64,000 nt of DNA from Thaumasiovibrio occultus. Lineage in GTDB: Bacteria > Pseudomonadota > Gammaproteobacteria > Enterobacterales > Vibrionaceae. The position numbers were made by a program, and so were the translations under genes. The notes under the pieces were generated by a model. It was not told where the DNA came from. It worked only from the letters and a program-made list of their open reading frames with translations, and made no database searches. The DNA lies in contig AP023053.1 in assembly GCA_019703815.1 (NCBI GenBank), positions 482,995 through 546,994 on the forward strand. The letters are read 5' to 3'. This document shows, piece by piece, positions 8,464-18,373 of the stretch (its first letter is position 1; the number at the start of each line of letters is the position of its first letter).

Positions 8464-8950
8464 GACTCATCCCCCAGCGTATTTCACTGTTTGGTAATGC
8501 AGTGTTGTTCACTTTGATCTCATTATATTCAGCCTGCGTAATTCTTATTATAAAAAGAGTTAATAACGTCCCGCGCTTGCCTTTTGGTCTGTTTAAAAAA
8601 GAGAGGCTGAGTTGGGGTTAAAGTGTGCTAGAAGTTGATACGTCGGGGTTTGTTTGAAATGGCAATAGAAAGAGGGGGCGGCTTCACTGATATCAATAAC
8701 GTCAAACTGTGATGTGAAAGTGAGTTTCCATTTCTATAGATATGTGACTCTACCGCGATACATTACTCCAATTTTGGAAGAAACAAAACAAAATATTTTA
8801 TTTTGTAATTGAGAGGTGTGGTGAAGTTTTATTCAATTCTTTTAGAGCCTAGATCACGACCCTGATATAAAAGTTGCCGGAATAATTATACCTTCCCAAA
8901 CACATCATCATTCACAGGGCAGTTTTAATTTACGTTTACAGGAGTTCGTG
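8464..8950. other. Upstream region of gdhA
   Basis: About 490 AT-rich bases without a supported gene. It presumably holds the gdhA promoter and control sites. GGAG at 8941-8944 is the ribosome binding site for the ATG at 8951. I could not identify a specific operator. Confidence 0.5.
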
Positions 8951-10294
8951 ATGACCGAGGCTGTACTAAAAGACGCTTTCTTAGCACGTGTTGCGAGTAA
9001 TAACCCTCATCAACCAGAGTTTCTTCAAGCAGTCACTGAGGTGATTAGCTCTATCTGGCCATTTGTTGAAAAAAATCCAAAGTATATCGAAGCGGGTATC
9101 CTTGATCGCCTAGTTGAACCAGAGCGACTGATCCAGTTTCGTGTCAGCTGGGTGGATGACCAAGGTAAAGTTCAAGTAAACCGTGCGTTTCGCGTGCAAC
9201 ATAACTCTGCGATTGGACCTTTCAAAGGCGGCATGCGATTCCATCCATCGGTGAACGCCTCGGTATTAAAATTCTTAGCGTTTGAACAAACGTTCAAAAA
9301 TGCCTTAACCACGCTGCCAATGGGTGGCGGTAAAGGCGGTAGCGATTTCGATCCGAAAGGCAAAAGCGATAATGAAATTATGCGTTTTTGTCAGGCCTTG
9401 ATGTTTGAGCTTAATCGTCACCTTGGTGCCGATACGGACGTGCCAGCCGGTGATATCGGTGTCGGTGCCCGTGAAGTCGGCTTTATGACCGGTATGATGA
9501 AAAAGCTGTCGAACAGCGCAGAATGTGTCTTCACCGGTAAAGGTTTGTCGTTCGGTGGCAGCTTGATCCGCCCTGAAGCGACCGGTTACGGCTTGCTGTA
9601 CTTTGTTGAAGCCATGCTGAAAGAGAAAGGCCAAACCTTGGCGGGCAAACGAGTCGGCGTATCAGGCTCTGGCAACGTAGCCCAGTATGCGATTGAAAAA
9701 GCGATCCAGATGGGTGGTCGCGTGATCACAGCCTCTGACTCCAACGGTACGGTGTACGATCCAGAAGGTTTCACACCTGAAAAACTGGCGCGTCTGATGG
9801 AAGTGAAGAACCAACAACGCGGTCGTGTGGCTGATTACGCCCATGCCATGGGCCTGACCTACAGCGAAGGTAACCCTTGGCAGTACGAGATGGACGTAGC
9901 GCTGCCTTGTGCAACCCAAAATGAGCTTGATGGCCACGATGCAGAAATGCTGGTGTCTAATGGCGTTCAGCTGGTGGCAGAAGGCGCCAATATGCCAAGT
10001 ACGGCAGAAGCGGTAGCGGTGTTTAACAACGTGGGTGTGATGTATGCACCGGGTAAAGCATCCAATGCTGGCGGTGTTGCAACGTCGGGTTTGGAGATGA
10101 GCCAAAACGCGTTGCGCCTTGGTTGGGATCGCGAAGAAGTTGATCAACGTTTGCAAGAGATCATGCGCCGTATCCACGACACCTGCGTTGAGTATGGCCG
10201 TGATGGATCAGGCCATGTGAACTACGAGCTAGGTGCCAATATAGCGGGCTTTGTGAAAGTTGCTGATGCCATGATGGCGCAAGGCGTTTGCTAA
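8951..10294 (+). CDS. gdhA: NADP-specific glutamate dehydrogenase
   Basis: The enzyme converts 2-oxoglutarate and ammonium to glutamate in the cytoplasm. Length (447 residues) fits the hexameric bacterial class. The substrate region is intact: QHNSAIGPFKGGMRFHPSVN, then LTTLPMGGGKGGSDFDPKGK with the catalytic-site lysines, then PAGDIGVGAREVGFMTG. The nucleotide-binding domain begins near residue 230 (GKRVGVSGSGNVAQYAIEKA), and the late AEGANMPSTAEAV is conserved. The class with this domain order prefers NADPH. I prefer ATG 8951 to the GTG 8948 because of spacing to GGAG. It stands alone, with a strong terminator downstream. Confidence 0.96.
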   Translation: MTEAVLKDAFLARVASNNPHQPEFLQAVTEVISSIWPFVEKNPKYIEAGILDRLVEPERLIQFRVSWVDDQGKVQVNRAFRVQHNSAIGPFKGGMRFHPSVNASVLKFLAFEQTFKNALTTLPMGGGKGGSDFDPKGKSDNEIMRFCQALMFELNRHLGADTDVPAGDIGVGAREVGFMTGMMKKLSNSAECVFTGKGLSFGGSLIRPEATGYGLLYFVEAMLKEKGQTLAGKRVGVSGSGNVAQYAIEKAIQMGGRVITASDSNGTVYDPEGFTPEKLARLMEVKNQQRGRVADYAHAMGLTYSEGNPWQYEMDVALPCATQNELDGHDAEMLVSNGVQLVAEGANMPSTAEAVAVFNNVGVMYAPGKASNAGGVATSGLEMSQNALRLGWDREEVDQRLQEIMRRIHDTCVEYGRDGSGHVNYELGANIAGFVKVADAMMAQGVC

Positions 10295-10348
10295 CACTGT
10301 ATTGCTTAAAGTAAGCGTGATCCCGAAAGAGCGCGCTGATAAAACGTT

Positions 10349-10379
10349 ATCGGAGGCTTGGCTAAGTCTCCGATTTTTT
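10349..10379 (+). terminator. Rho-independent terminator of gdhA
   Basis: An 11-base stem (ATCGGAGGCTT with AAGTCTCCGAT, one G-U pair) closes a GGCT loop and is followed by six T. It sits 55 bases past the gdhA stop. Confidence 0.9.
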
Positions 10380-10437
10380 ATGCTAGGAAAGTGTCCTAAA
10401 CTATACGCCTCGTAATATATATCCATTCACATGGTAT

Positions 10438-11034
10438 TTATGCCGACCGACTCAAAGCTTTTCTCAGCAGGTTGAGCGTTGGCGTGGTCAGGGTAACAAA
10501 CATCATCATGGCGACGATGGCACCAAGCAGCAGCGTTAAGTTATGCAAATAGATAGGCTTAAGGGCTTGCCATTCCACCGCTGCGACATCGCGCTCCATT
10601 TGTACGGGCGTTTCAAATTCGACATAAATCTTATCATCGGAAGCGCAACCAAAGGTTTTGATCCCTTTTGATCCGCGCAGTACGACGCCGTGAGCCAGAT
10701 CGTCACTTACATTGTGGATTTGATCAAACGCCCCGCGCGATTTCCCACATAACTCAAACACCGAAGAATCGTGATAGTAAACACGATAGAAGTGCTCTTG
10801 CGCCCAAGCTTGCTCTAGCTTTAAACGATCAGATATCACTAGGGTGCTGGCCCAGCCAAGCTCAGCAAAGCCGTAGTCGTTTTCAATTTCAAGATGACGA
10901 TAGATGATCAGCCCGTTATCTAACTTCCAGCGCAGGTTACCAATGTATTTCGCGGTTTGCGTTTGTTCAGGGATCTGAGCGGCACTAAGGCTCGAAAACA
11001 GTGACAGTGCCAGTAATAAATAGGGTTTACGCAT
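10438..11034 (-). CDS. Hypothetical exported protein with a C-terminal membrane anchor
   Basis: The 198-residue product begins with a signal peptide (MRKPYLLLALSLFSSLSAAQ, likely cut after about residue 19). A mainly polar domain follows, then a membrane helix near residues 165-188 and a short basic tail. The topology is therefore a periplasmic domain anchored in the inner membrane by its C-terminus. Two Cys (about 96 and 130) could form a disulfide. I do not recognise the family. It is convergent with gdhA. Confidence 0.65.
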   Translation of the reverse strand: MRKPYLLLALSLFSSLSAAQIPEQTQTAKYIGNLRWKLDNGLIIYRHLEIENDYGFAELGWASTLVISDRLKLEQAWAQEHFYRVYYHDSSVFELCGKSRGAFDQIHNVSDDLAHGVVLRGSKGIKTFGCASDDKIYVEFETPVQMERDVAAVEWQALKPIYLHNLTLLLGAIVAMMMFVTLTTPTLNLLRKALSRSA

Positions 11035-11375
11035 GGTGACAGTAGAGCTTAATCAAGAGGGAGCTAAAACGGCGGCTTGCTAACGCTTAGTTAGCGAACA
11101 CGTTAGAAAGTGGTATTTGGATTATCAATAAAGGGTTGGGTTTGTTGCGATTGGAAAAAGGGAAAAGCATAAATCAAAACCGACTGTTATCATTTTTATG
11201 GCGGCAGTATAAAGCCTTTCACACCCTGACAACATTCAGTTTTTCGCACTATCACGACAAGGAGTATTTATTAAGGGAAGGATGCATAAAAAGCAATGCA
11301 TATTCTTAAAATCTTGCCGAGCAATTCATACGAGTTAATTAGCCCTGCCACAGCAAGGGGGTTCCTAGAGCAACC
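11035..11375. other. Intergenic stretch, no gene seen
   Basis: About 340 AT-rich bases upstream of the exported-protein gene on the minus strand. No RNA gene or convincing frame is seen. Confidence 0.4.
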
Positions 11376-11400
11376 AAAAAAGGCGCGAAATGCGCCTTTT
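11376..11400 (-). terminator. Terminator of the 26-residue membrane-protein gene
   Basis: On the minus strand AAAAGGCGC pairs with GCGCCTTTT across ATTTC, ending in a run of six T. It lies 17 bases past the stop of the small gene and has no other minus-strand gene nearby to serve. Confidence 0.85.
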
Positions 11401-11417
11401 GTCGTGATGGTTGAGGC

Positions 11418-11498
11418 TTAAAATCCCCAGTACAAGGTTAACCCGGCATAACCTACCGCTACCAGTGCCAGTGAGGTGCCCCAGATTTTGATGGTCAT
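11418..11498 (-). CDS. 26-residue single-helix membrane protein
   Basis: An 81-base frame encodes MTIKIWGTSLALVAVGYAGL followed by TLYWGF. It is one hydrophobic helix flanked by Lys and Trp at the start and Tyr-Trp-Gly-Phe at the end, the shape of small membrane subunits such as CydX-like or CcoQ-like peptides. AGGAAAA lies 6 bases upstream of the ATG, and a strong terminator follows, so the frame has every element of a stand-alone gene. I do not recognise a named family. It is far too short for routine gene calling. Confidence 0.65.
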   Translation of the reverse strand: MTIKIWGTSLALVAVGYAGLTLYWGF

Positions 11499-12013
11499 GT
11501 TATTTTCCTGTAAACCAATGTATGAGCCGTCGATATTACATGGCTTTGCTGCCTAATTACAATAACTAATTTTAGGGCAGAGGCTCAGTAAAGTGAGCCG
11601 ACAGCGACTTTTTGCCGGTATTGAGCGTGAATTACCGGGTAGGGCGGGCTTAAGCATGCATGAACTCATCCTCGATTGACGTAAATTCGGCTAACTAAAG
11701 ACGACATAAGCTGGCAGTGATGTTCGCGCCTATAAAAAGCTTTGAAGAGTGCTGATGTTTCCGATCACAATCTGCTGCCCCTGTGGGTTAGACTTTTGCA
11801 TATAAATATCAATATTGTAATTATGCAGCACATACCTAGTCGTACATGCCAGACAGGTACAAATATTATGTTCGCCAATTCATCGTTGTAGTGTTTGGCT
11901 ATCTCACTTGATGTTGAAATTACAAGTTTTTTGGCTTAAATGAAGAGACTATGAAAGTCTTGGTGGGCTGGCTTGGAAGAACAGATCTTGATCAAATGAA
12001 GCAGGATATGTAG
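11499..12013. other. Intergenic stretch between the small membrane-protein gene and the IS
   Basis: About 515 bases. It holds the likely promoter of the 26-residue gene (minus strand) and a hairpin GGCTCA/TGAGCC at 11582-11599 of unknown role. No further gene is supported. Confidence 0.4.
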
Positions 12014-12016
12014 TGG

Positions 12017-12855
<839 letters not shown>

Positions 12856-12922
12856 CTGGTCAATTAACGAGAACGTTCGAGTTCGTCCGACATTAAGAGA
12901 GCGGTGGCCTTTTTTAGTATGG

Positions 12923-13798
12923 TGTCCCGCCCTGAAATGTGTTTACACATTGAGGACGTATTATGACAACGCCAAAGAAACCTTACATTAAGCGCACCCA
13001 ACGCGATTACACACTAGGCTTTAAATTACAGGTTGTAGATGCCGCAGAAAAAGGCGACATGACATACAAAAAGCCCAAACACGCTATGGCATTCAAGGGC
13101 GCTCTACCGTTCTGACCTGGCTGAGAAAACACGGGAAGATGGATTGGACGACTAACCCAAGGGAAAATGCTATGTCACGCGCTGCCAAAGTAAAAGAAAC
13201 GTCGGCTCAGACCATTAAACGTCTTGAAAAAGAGCTAGAAGATGAACGTTTACGGTGCCTACTTCTCAATAAAATCGTTGATATCCTTGATGCTGAGCAT
13301 GGAATGTCACTCAGAAAAAAGTATATAGTCAAGGAGCGAGAAGCCTTCAAAAACTGGAAAATCATGGGATATGAGTTAAGCAACGAAATGAAAGCGAGCG
13401 ATGTTGTTAAGGCGCTGAACATGGCCGTGAGTAAAAGATGCTATTCCTATCCATGCATCCATCCATCACTCCGATAAGGGTGTTCTATACTGCTCTAGTC
13501 TTTACCAGGTTACACTAGAGAAAAGTGGTCTATGCCCTTCGATGACCGATGGCTATGACTGTTATCAAAACGCTTTAGCCGAGAGGGTCAACGGGATCCT
13601 GAAGCATGAATTCTTGCTCACACAATGCAGGAGCTTCAATGAGCTGCAGAAACTGGTCAGTGAATCGATAGACACTTATAACAACATGAAGCCGCATCTT
13701 AGCCTAGGGATGAACACTCCCAATAAGATGCATGAAAAAAGCCAGAGAATTACGTCACTGGCTTGATAGAAACCGTCAACTTATTTTAGGACGGGACA
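12923..13798 (+). mobile_element. Inner IS3-family element, internally deleted
   Basis: An 876-base element with terminal inverted repeats TGTCCCGCCCTGAAAT (left) and TGTCCCGTCCTAAAAT (right, reverse complement). It is flanked by the 3-base target duplication TGG (12920-12922 and 13799-13801). It has inserted into orfA of the outer IS. Its own transposase genes are frameshifted and lack several hundred bases in the middle, so it cannot move on its own. Confidence 0.88.
12963..13766 (+). pseudogene. Transposase remnants of the inner IS (orfA and orfB)
   Basis: The frame from ATG 12963 begins MTTPKKPYIKRTQRDYTLGF and shifts near 13078. The rest of OrfA continues from 13139 as RAAKVKETSAQTIKRLEKEL and DILDAEHGMSLRKKYIVKER. 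The sequence then jumps at about 13360 straight to a late part of OrfB (GYELSNEMKASDVVKALNMA), so the first part of the integrase domain with its first Asp is missing. A CATC slippage near 13460 breaks the frame again before HSDKG. The end (NALAERVNGILKHEFLL) keeps the catalytic Glu. At least three lesions are visible. Confidence 0.85.
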
Positions 13799-14144
13799 TG
13801 GACTTTTCTCTTTTTAAGCGACTAATTCGAGCTTCCAACTCTTGGATTTTCTGTTGCTCAGGAGTCAATGCTTTACTCATTGGTGTGGTACCACCACGTT
13901 CGAGTCTGAGTTGCTCGACCCAACGTCTCAAAGCCGTTTCTCCAACATTCATAGAAAGTGCAGCTTCAGGTATCGAGTATTCTTGGTCAAGAACTAAGCT
14001 AGCCGCTTCCATTTTAAATTCAGACGAAAATGTTCGTCGTTGTCGTTCTGTCATTGAACACCTCTTTTATGGTGGAAACTTTACCACCTAACTTGATGTC
14101 CGGGATCATTAAAGGAATACACTACCGATACATTTAACGCCAGC

Positions 14145-14372
14145 TCACTTACTTTGCGGTGAGTGCGAACGCTCTATGTTCACGACAGGGAAGAAGGCTG
14201 GAAAGCGTAAAGCAAACTTGGTGTTATCTGGATCTTTGAGAGTTTTACATTTACCGCACTGTATGCGCACTTTGCCGTTTTTAGTACGGATAAAGATATC
14301 TGACACTGCACAAAATAAGACCAGCAGGATAAATGCAACTTTCAGTGTTAACTCTAGTACCAATAATGCCAT
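14145..14372 (-). CDS. Small membrane protein with a CxxC motif
   Basis: 75 residues. An N-terminal membrane helix (about residues 3-24, LLVLELTLKVAFILLVLFCA) is followed by a basic segment with CGKC, a possible metal or thiol site, and a polar C-terminus. AGGAGAAG lies 7 bases before the ATG. The gene starts 12 bases after the stop of the 232-residue gene on the same strand, so the two form an operon. I do not recognise it. The base composition is ordinary. Confidence 0.6.
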   Translation of the reverse strand: MALLVLELTLKVAFILLVLFCAVSDIFIRTKNGKVRIQCGKCKTLKDPDNTKFALRFPAFFPVVNIERSHSPQSK

Positions 14373-14384
14373 ATCTAACTTCTC

Positions 14385-15083
14385 CTATTGAAATGTAAAC
14401 AGTTTTACAGAATCTGTGCGTTCAAGGCTGTTAGGGTGCAGCGGTTCACCTTCGATTGTATAGTGGTCGGACACGAACCCGCCTTGGCTAGCAAGTGCGT
14501 CAACATCCTTCATTGCCACTCGCTCAAACGGAAACGCGGTAAACGCCAACTCAGCAAGTGTTACGGCGCGATTGGCATCAGATAGCACGGCGCCAATACG
14601 CTGGTGATCGGTGGCCTCATCTCGCAACGCTTTCAAATTTCGTCGATAGCCGTCGGGTCGAAATTGTTGGGCCTGCACTTGTGCTAATGCAAGATAGGGC
14701 GCAAGTGCCGGCCAAATGTCGGGGTCAACAAGCTTTTGAAACCGGTCTACCTCATCGACGAGGGGATACAACCTCGTGAGTGTGGACGCGTAACTCAGTA
14801 ACTCATCCCTTGTCTCTGGGCGCCAATCGGCATAGTTAACAAGACAATCGACCGCGCTAGACACCACCCAATGTTGGATATTCTTGCCGGACCGATCGGC
14901 TTGCCACGCTTTCAAATTGTGCCCTTTTACGGGGTCTCGCGGTGCAATAAGGCCTAATTTAATCGCATTGTGTGTTAATAGCGCCGCTTTTTCGGATGCC
15001 GTTCTGTCTTTAATCCGTGTAGAAAATAGGAACACGATGAAAGAACGCGCTTTATACGCCGCTTGTTGAAAGTCAATACTCAT
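14385..15083 (-). CDS. Hypothetical cytoplasmic protein, 232 residues
   Basis: No signal peptide or membrane segment. The protein is mostly helical in appearance, with a basic first third (RSFIVFLFSTRIKDRTASEK) and an acidic end. I see no known motif. The ribosome binding site before ATG 15083 is weak. It is followed at 12 bases by a small CxxC membrane protein gene, likely cotranscribed. Lying next to IS remnants, it is probably part of a transferred block. Confidence 0.55.
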   Translation of the reverse strand: MSIDFQQAAYKARSFIVFLFSTRIKDRTASEKAALLTHNAIKLGLIAPRDPVKGHNLKAWQADRSGKNIQHWVVSSAVDCLVNYADWRPETRDELLSYASTLTRLYPLVDEVDRFQKLVDPDIWPALAPYLALAQVQAQQFRPDGYRRNLKALRDEATDHQRIGAVLSDANRAVTLAELAFTAFPFERVAMKDVDALASQGGFVSDHYTIEGEPLHPNSLERTDSVKLFTFQ

Positions 15084-15412
15084 TCGATAACGACACTTAA
15101 ATTGCGGTCACTCAACCTTTGCGATGCCCCTGTGATCAATTGATCGACACACCATTCAATATCGACAAGTGACGATTGAGCGTTGACGATATTTAATGAA
15201 ATTGTTGGCGAATATGTATGTTTACCTGTATATCTGCGGCAATTCAAGCATTGTCAGACCAGGCAACTTTTTACATAAATGCCTGAGATTGATATCACAT
15301 CCGCGCGGTGAAGTTAGGACATTAAGACTCAGATTATCTTGATAAAATTTCCAATTCTGACGCTGGTGAGATCGTATCAAACCGTGCTTTCATAAATCGT
15401 TGTTGGTGGATA
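15084..15412. other. Divergent intergenic region in the accessory block
   Basis: About 330 bases between divergent genes, probably with both promoters. No RNA or operator was identified. Confidence 0.4.
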
Positions 15413-15793
15413 ATGCAAGATATAGACTTTACACACATACCAGTGAACCTGTGCCCACGTCCTGGCAAGGTCGAGCCGATCCCATCGGAATATAAGGCAC
15501 CGCTTCAATATTTTGGTTGGGTTGCACAAAGGGAAAGATCGTTCGCCTCTTTAATCGTGAACCTCTACAAGCCTCAGATTGTTGGGGCAGATATGTACAA
15601 TATGATGCCTTACTTTTCTCGTGAAACGTGCGTCACGCTGAATGATGGTATGTTGATCCTGCTTTCCTATAGTGCCTATTTTGAATCACATGAGCTTTAC
15701 GGTCTGCCATTTGTTGAAGCATTGATTAAGCAATATGGATTTGAAGAAAAACGATCATGGTTCAATCGATTTAAATCGAAAGCAAAGAAATAA
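15413..15793 (+). CDS. Hypothetical protein, 126 residues
   Basis: A soluble protein with no signal peptide. It is rich in aromatic residues (MYNMMPYFSRETC, LLSYSAYFESHELYG) and ends in a basic tail (WFNRFKSKAKK). I do not recognise it. The ATG at 15413 has only GGTGG (15404-15408) as a possible ribosome binding site. It is isolated in the accessory region. Confidence 0.5.
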   Translation: MQDIDFTHIPVNLCPRPGKVEPIPSEYKAPLQYFGWVAQRERSFASLIVNLYKPQIVGADMYNMMPYFSRETCVTLNDGMLILLSYSAYFESHELYGLPFVEALIKQYGFEEKRSWFNRFKSKAKK

Positions 15794-15911
15794 GCCCCTA
15801 AGCCAACAAGACGGCTTTGCACATTGTTGGGGTTTGATGCGCCGAAGGAAAGCTCCCTTATCTATTATCTGTTAGGGAAACCAACGGCGCGTTGACTCGC
15901 TGGTGGATGAA

Positions 15912-16169
15912 TCACGTCATCGTGCGCATCAGAGTAATCACTTCTTCTAGGCTGCGACCTTCCGTTTTTTCGACGATCCGTGAGATAAACGACACGACTT
16001 CGGGTCGACGCTCGTGATCGAGGGTGATATACAGTCGGCGCTCGCCTTGGCGTAACAACACGCCAAAACTCTGGTTGGTCTCACACGATTGCACCAGTAA
16101 CGATTTATCACGGGCTTTGCCGTGGTGGGCCCAGCGGTATTCACGCCTAAGACCGTAAAACACTGCCAA
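15912..16169 (-). CDS. Hypothetical protein, possibly the 3' part of a frameshifted gene
   Basis: The frame (up to 85 residues) encodes VFYGLRREYRWAHHGKARDK, a PH-like beta segment (SFGVLLRQGERRLYITLDHE) and a C-terminal helix. The start is unclear: only TTG 16169 or GTG 16163 is available, without a good ribosome binding site. In the neighbouring frame just upstream, sequence back to about 16255 encodes VFDALHSPELYSYVALGSVG, which would join naturally with one base changed to give a membrane segment before this frame. I therefore suspect a broken gene, with moderate doubt. Confidence 0.4.
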   Translation of the reverse strand: MAVFYGLRREYRWAHHGKARDKSLLVQSCETNQSFGVLLRQGERRLYITLDHERRPEVVSFISRIVEKTEGRSLEEVITLMRTMT

Positions 16170-16362
16170 TATCCAATACAGATCGCCGGTCCCACACTGC
16201 CCAGTGCTACATACGAGTAAAGCTCGGGGCTATGCAGCGCATCGAAAACACGGTTAGGAAGCTAAAGATCTATAATGGCCCCTTGTGGTGAATCCAGCGG
16301 AAAAACGTGGGTAAGGTATCGGTAGTACGATACAACGGCGCCGATGCGCACACCGGAGTATA

Positions 16363-16803
16363 TCAGGATTTGTCGCGATAACTCCGCTTGATCAGAAAAT
16401 AGCACCCACCCAGACTCAGTATGATAATCCCCAGCCCGATGACAGAGATCGGATCGTACTTTTCGAGATCGAGCAAAATCACTTTTCGGGATACGGCGAT
16501 GACGGCCACGAGGAGCACGACTTCGGCATGGACCACATTTTTCTTAAAGTACATTTCCACCGTTTCCATCAGCTCAAAGCCGATCAGAATGATGAAGACA
16601 AAACTGAACAGCTTAAACAGCTCTTCGATATCAAGAAACAGAACGTCATCGGTCGAATCAAAGATCTCTTGAAAAAGGACAATGGACAATTCGATCACCG
16701 AGGACGCGACGATGATCGCTATCAAAACGAGAACCCCCAGCGACATCCTTTGCTTTAACTTTTTAGTGAGCGAGATGGCTTTTTCTATTTTTTCGTCAAC
16801 CAC
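16363..16803 (-). CDS. PsiE-family inner-membrane protein
   Basis: 146 residues with four predicted helices. The pattern of the phosphate-starvation-inducible PsiE family is clear: GFELMETVEMYFKKNVVHAE in the middle, followed by VVLLVAVIAVSRKVILLDLE, in which the E-x-V and RK-x-I-x-LD elements are conserved. PsiE proteins respond to phosphate starvation in E. coli; their molecular role is unknown. ATG 16803 is supported by GCGAGAAAT upstream. Nothing in the flanks suggests a Pho box that I could recognise. Confidence 0.75.
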   Translation of the reverse strand: MVDEKIEKAISLTKKLKQRMSLGVLVLIAIIVASSVIELSIVLFQEIFDSTDDVLFLDIEELFKLFSFVFIILIGFELMETVEMYFKKNVVHAEVVLLVAVIAVSRKVILLDLEKYDPISVIGLGIIILSLGGCYFLIKRSYRDKS

Positions 16804-17285
16804 GATATTTCTCGCCTCACAGAAACCGCGCAGTGATCCACTTTCAATTTAGGCCAAAAAAGCGACGCTCTTCACGGCGACATTGAACGATAAAAAACAC
16901 AGTTACAAGGGGATGGGATTTAAAAAATACCCATTTTAAAACAGTGCATTAAGTTGTGAAGTGGTTCGATAAAGTGTCATGATTGTCTCGCTATACTCAG
17001 CCCTAATTTCGGCCCTTAGGCAACCGCAAGAGTGGCTAACTATCGCCCCGGTCGCGTAATAGTTGCGACCCATCTCATCCTCATCGTGCATTGCACTGTC
17101 TCATCGTCCTCCCTATTACTGCCTAACTCGCATTGCTGTCACGGACTTGGCGATCCGCCTCGACCTGTCATATTCGGTTGCTACGGTCACTCTATCGCAC
17201 TGAATGGACGAATGATGATTCAAGAAAAAACGGCAGTGGTTAAGACTGACACAGATGGCGCTGGGCGAGTGTAGGGGAAACACGT
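16804..17285. other. Intergenic stretch in the accessory region
   Basis: About 480 bases between divergent genes. No gene, RNA or repeat is supported. Confidence 0.4.
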
Positions 17286-17804
17286 ATGGATAACGGTGAC
17301 AGGAATGCGGTGTTGGTGTGGTATCGGCGTAGCACAAGAGACCGTGGAAAAGTCGAGATGATTGTTCTTACCATATGGGCGGTCCTGGCAATTTACATAG
17401 CAATTCAAAGCATCGGGAAGATTGATGGCGATCCTGTCGGTGTCGTGTTTGCGTTGGTGATAGGTGTAATTATGGCATTAGTATTTGCGTATATGGCGTG
17501 GATAGCCTGCCTCGATATTTGGTTGAATGATTACACGACTATCGCGCTCTATCCATCCCACCTCACTGTGACAGAGCCCAACTATTGGCGCGGAGATTCA
17601 TACCAATTGGCATACAACGCGATTGTGCAGCTCAATACGATCATCGATAGCGAAGGGGATGTCCGCTGGCGGGGTTTCGTGAGCAGCGATGGCCAAAAAT
17701 ATCGCTTCCCTGGTCACCTAACGGACTATCTGGATGAGGTGATTGACCATTTGACGGCGTACGCCCCCCATATCAGCGTGGTGACGATAAAAGACGGTGA
17801 GTAA
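17286..17804 (+). CDS. Hypothetical two-helix membrane protein, 172 residues
   Basis: Two membrane helices (about residues 25-43 and 54-78) are followed by a soluble domain with alternating hydrophobic residues (TIALYPSHLTVTEPNYWRGD, YNAIVQLNTIIDSEGDVRWR). The second part looks like a small PH-like or YcxB-like beta domain, a common arrangement in bacterial membrane proteins of unknown function. The start may be ATG 17286 or the later ATG at 17358 just before the first helix; I keep the first. Not recognised by name. Confidence 0.55.
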   Translation: MDNGDRNAVLVWYRRSTRDRGKVEMIVLTIWAVLAIYIAIQSIGKIDGDPVGVVFALVIGVIMALVFAYMAWIACLDIWLNDYTTIALYPSHLTVTEPNYWRGDSYQLAYNAIVQLNTIIDSEGDVRWRGFVSSDGQKYRFPGHLTDYLDEVIDHLTAYAPHISVVTIKDGE

Positions 17805-17935
17805 GGGCAAGCAAGCGCTTTGCCTTTGCGTGACCCAATACTCGACGCGCTTACGGTAATTTTGGACAAGAGCTGGTGGCGTGGCTCACCACTTAACTGG
17901 GCAGTCTCCGCCAATTCTCAATGGGAGATAGAGAT

Positions 17936-18373
17936 ATGAATTACAGATGGATTTGTGGTGTTGGCGTTGTCGCTCTCTTCTTGAGCGGTTGTAGTCGAAT
18001 ACAAGATATACAAAAAGACTGCTTTCAACCCTTTGCTATGTTAGCAACGGACTATTTTGGCACAGAGGCGCCGCATATATGGAATATTTCAGGTAATAGT
18101 GCGGGGGACGAGTTCCTGCAAGAGAATGACGTTTTGGGATATATCGTAAGCGACGGTATGGGTAATCGCAAGGTGCCACTTAACGATGGGGACGTCCTTC
18201 AGTTCACCGGTCGTGTCTATATGATTTGGCCGAGCTGGCCTGAAAAATACCTGGGTGGTAGTACCAAGAACATTCAATATGAAGTGGTTGTCGGTGATGG
18301 TAAGTACCTCATTTTTGATGAGAGCCCGAGAAACAAACACCTACCTTTTGTTCAAAGGCGTTGTGACTTTTAG
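17936..18373 (+). CDS. Hypothetical lipoprotein, 145 residues
   Basis: The N-terminus is a clear lipoprotein signal: MNYRWICGVGVVALFLSGCS, with lipobox L-S-G-C and lipidated Cys at about residue 19. I place the start at ATG 17936, which has GGGAGATAGA upstream, not at the GTG-like start 15 bases earlier. The mature part is a beta-rich domain with two further Cys (one close after the lipobox, one near the C-terminus). No family is recognised. It sits in a series of small secreted-protein genes. Confidence 0.65.
   Translation: MNYRWICGVGVVALFLSGCSRIQDIQKDCFQPFAMLATDYFGTEAPHIWNISGNSAGDEFLQENDVLGYIVSDGMGNRKVPLNDGDVLQFTGRVYMIWPSWPEKYLGGSTKNIQYEVVVGDGKYLIFDESPRNKHLPFVQRRCDF

Larger units (their letters stand above)
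12864..14054 (-). pseudogene. IS3-family OrfA, split by insertion of a second IS
   Basis: OrfA starts at 14054 with a helix-turn-helix and leucine-zipper-like region (FSSEFKMEAASLVLDQ, ETALRRWVEQLRLERGG, LTPEQQKIQELEARISRLKR). It is interrupted after REKS at about 13799. Removing bases 12923-13801 (inner element plus one TGG copy) rejoins the frame and gives ILKKATALLMSDELERSR followed by a stop at 12864, the normal OrfA end of this IS group. The rejoining is exact, so the insertion is clean. As it stands the gene is not functional. Confidence 0.88.
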
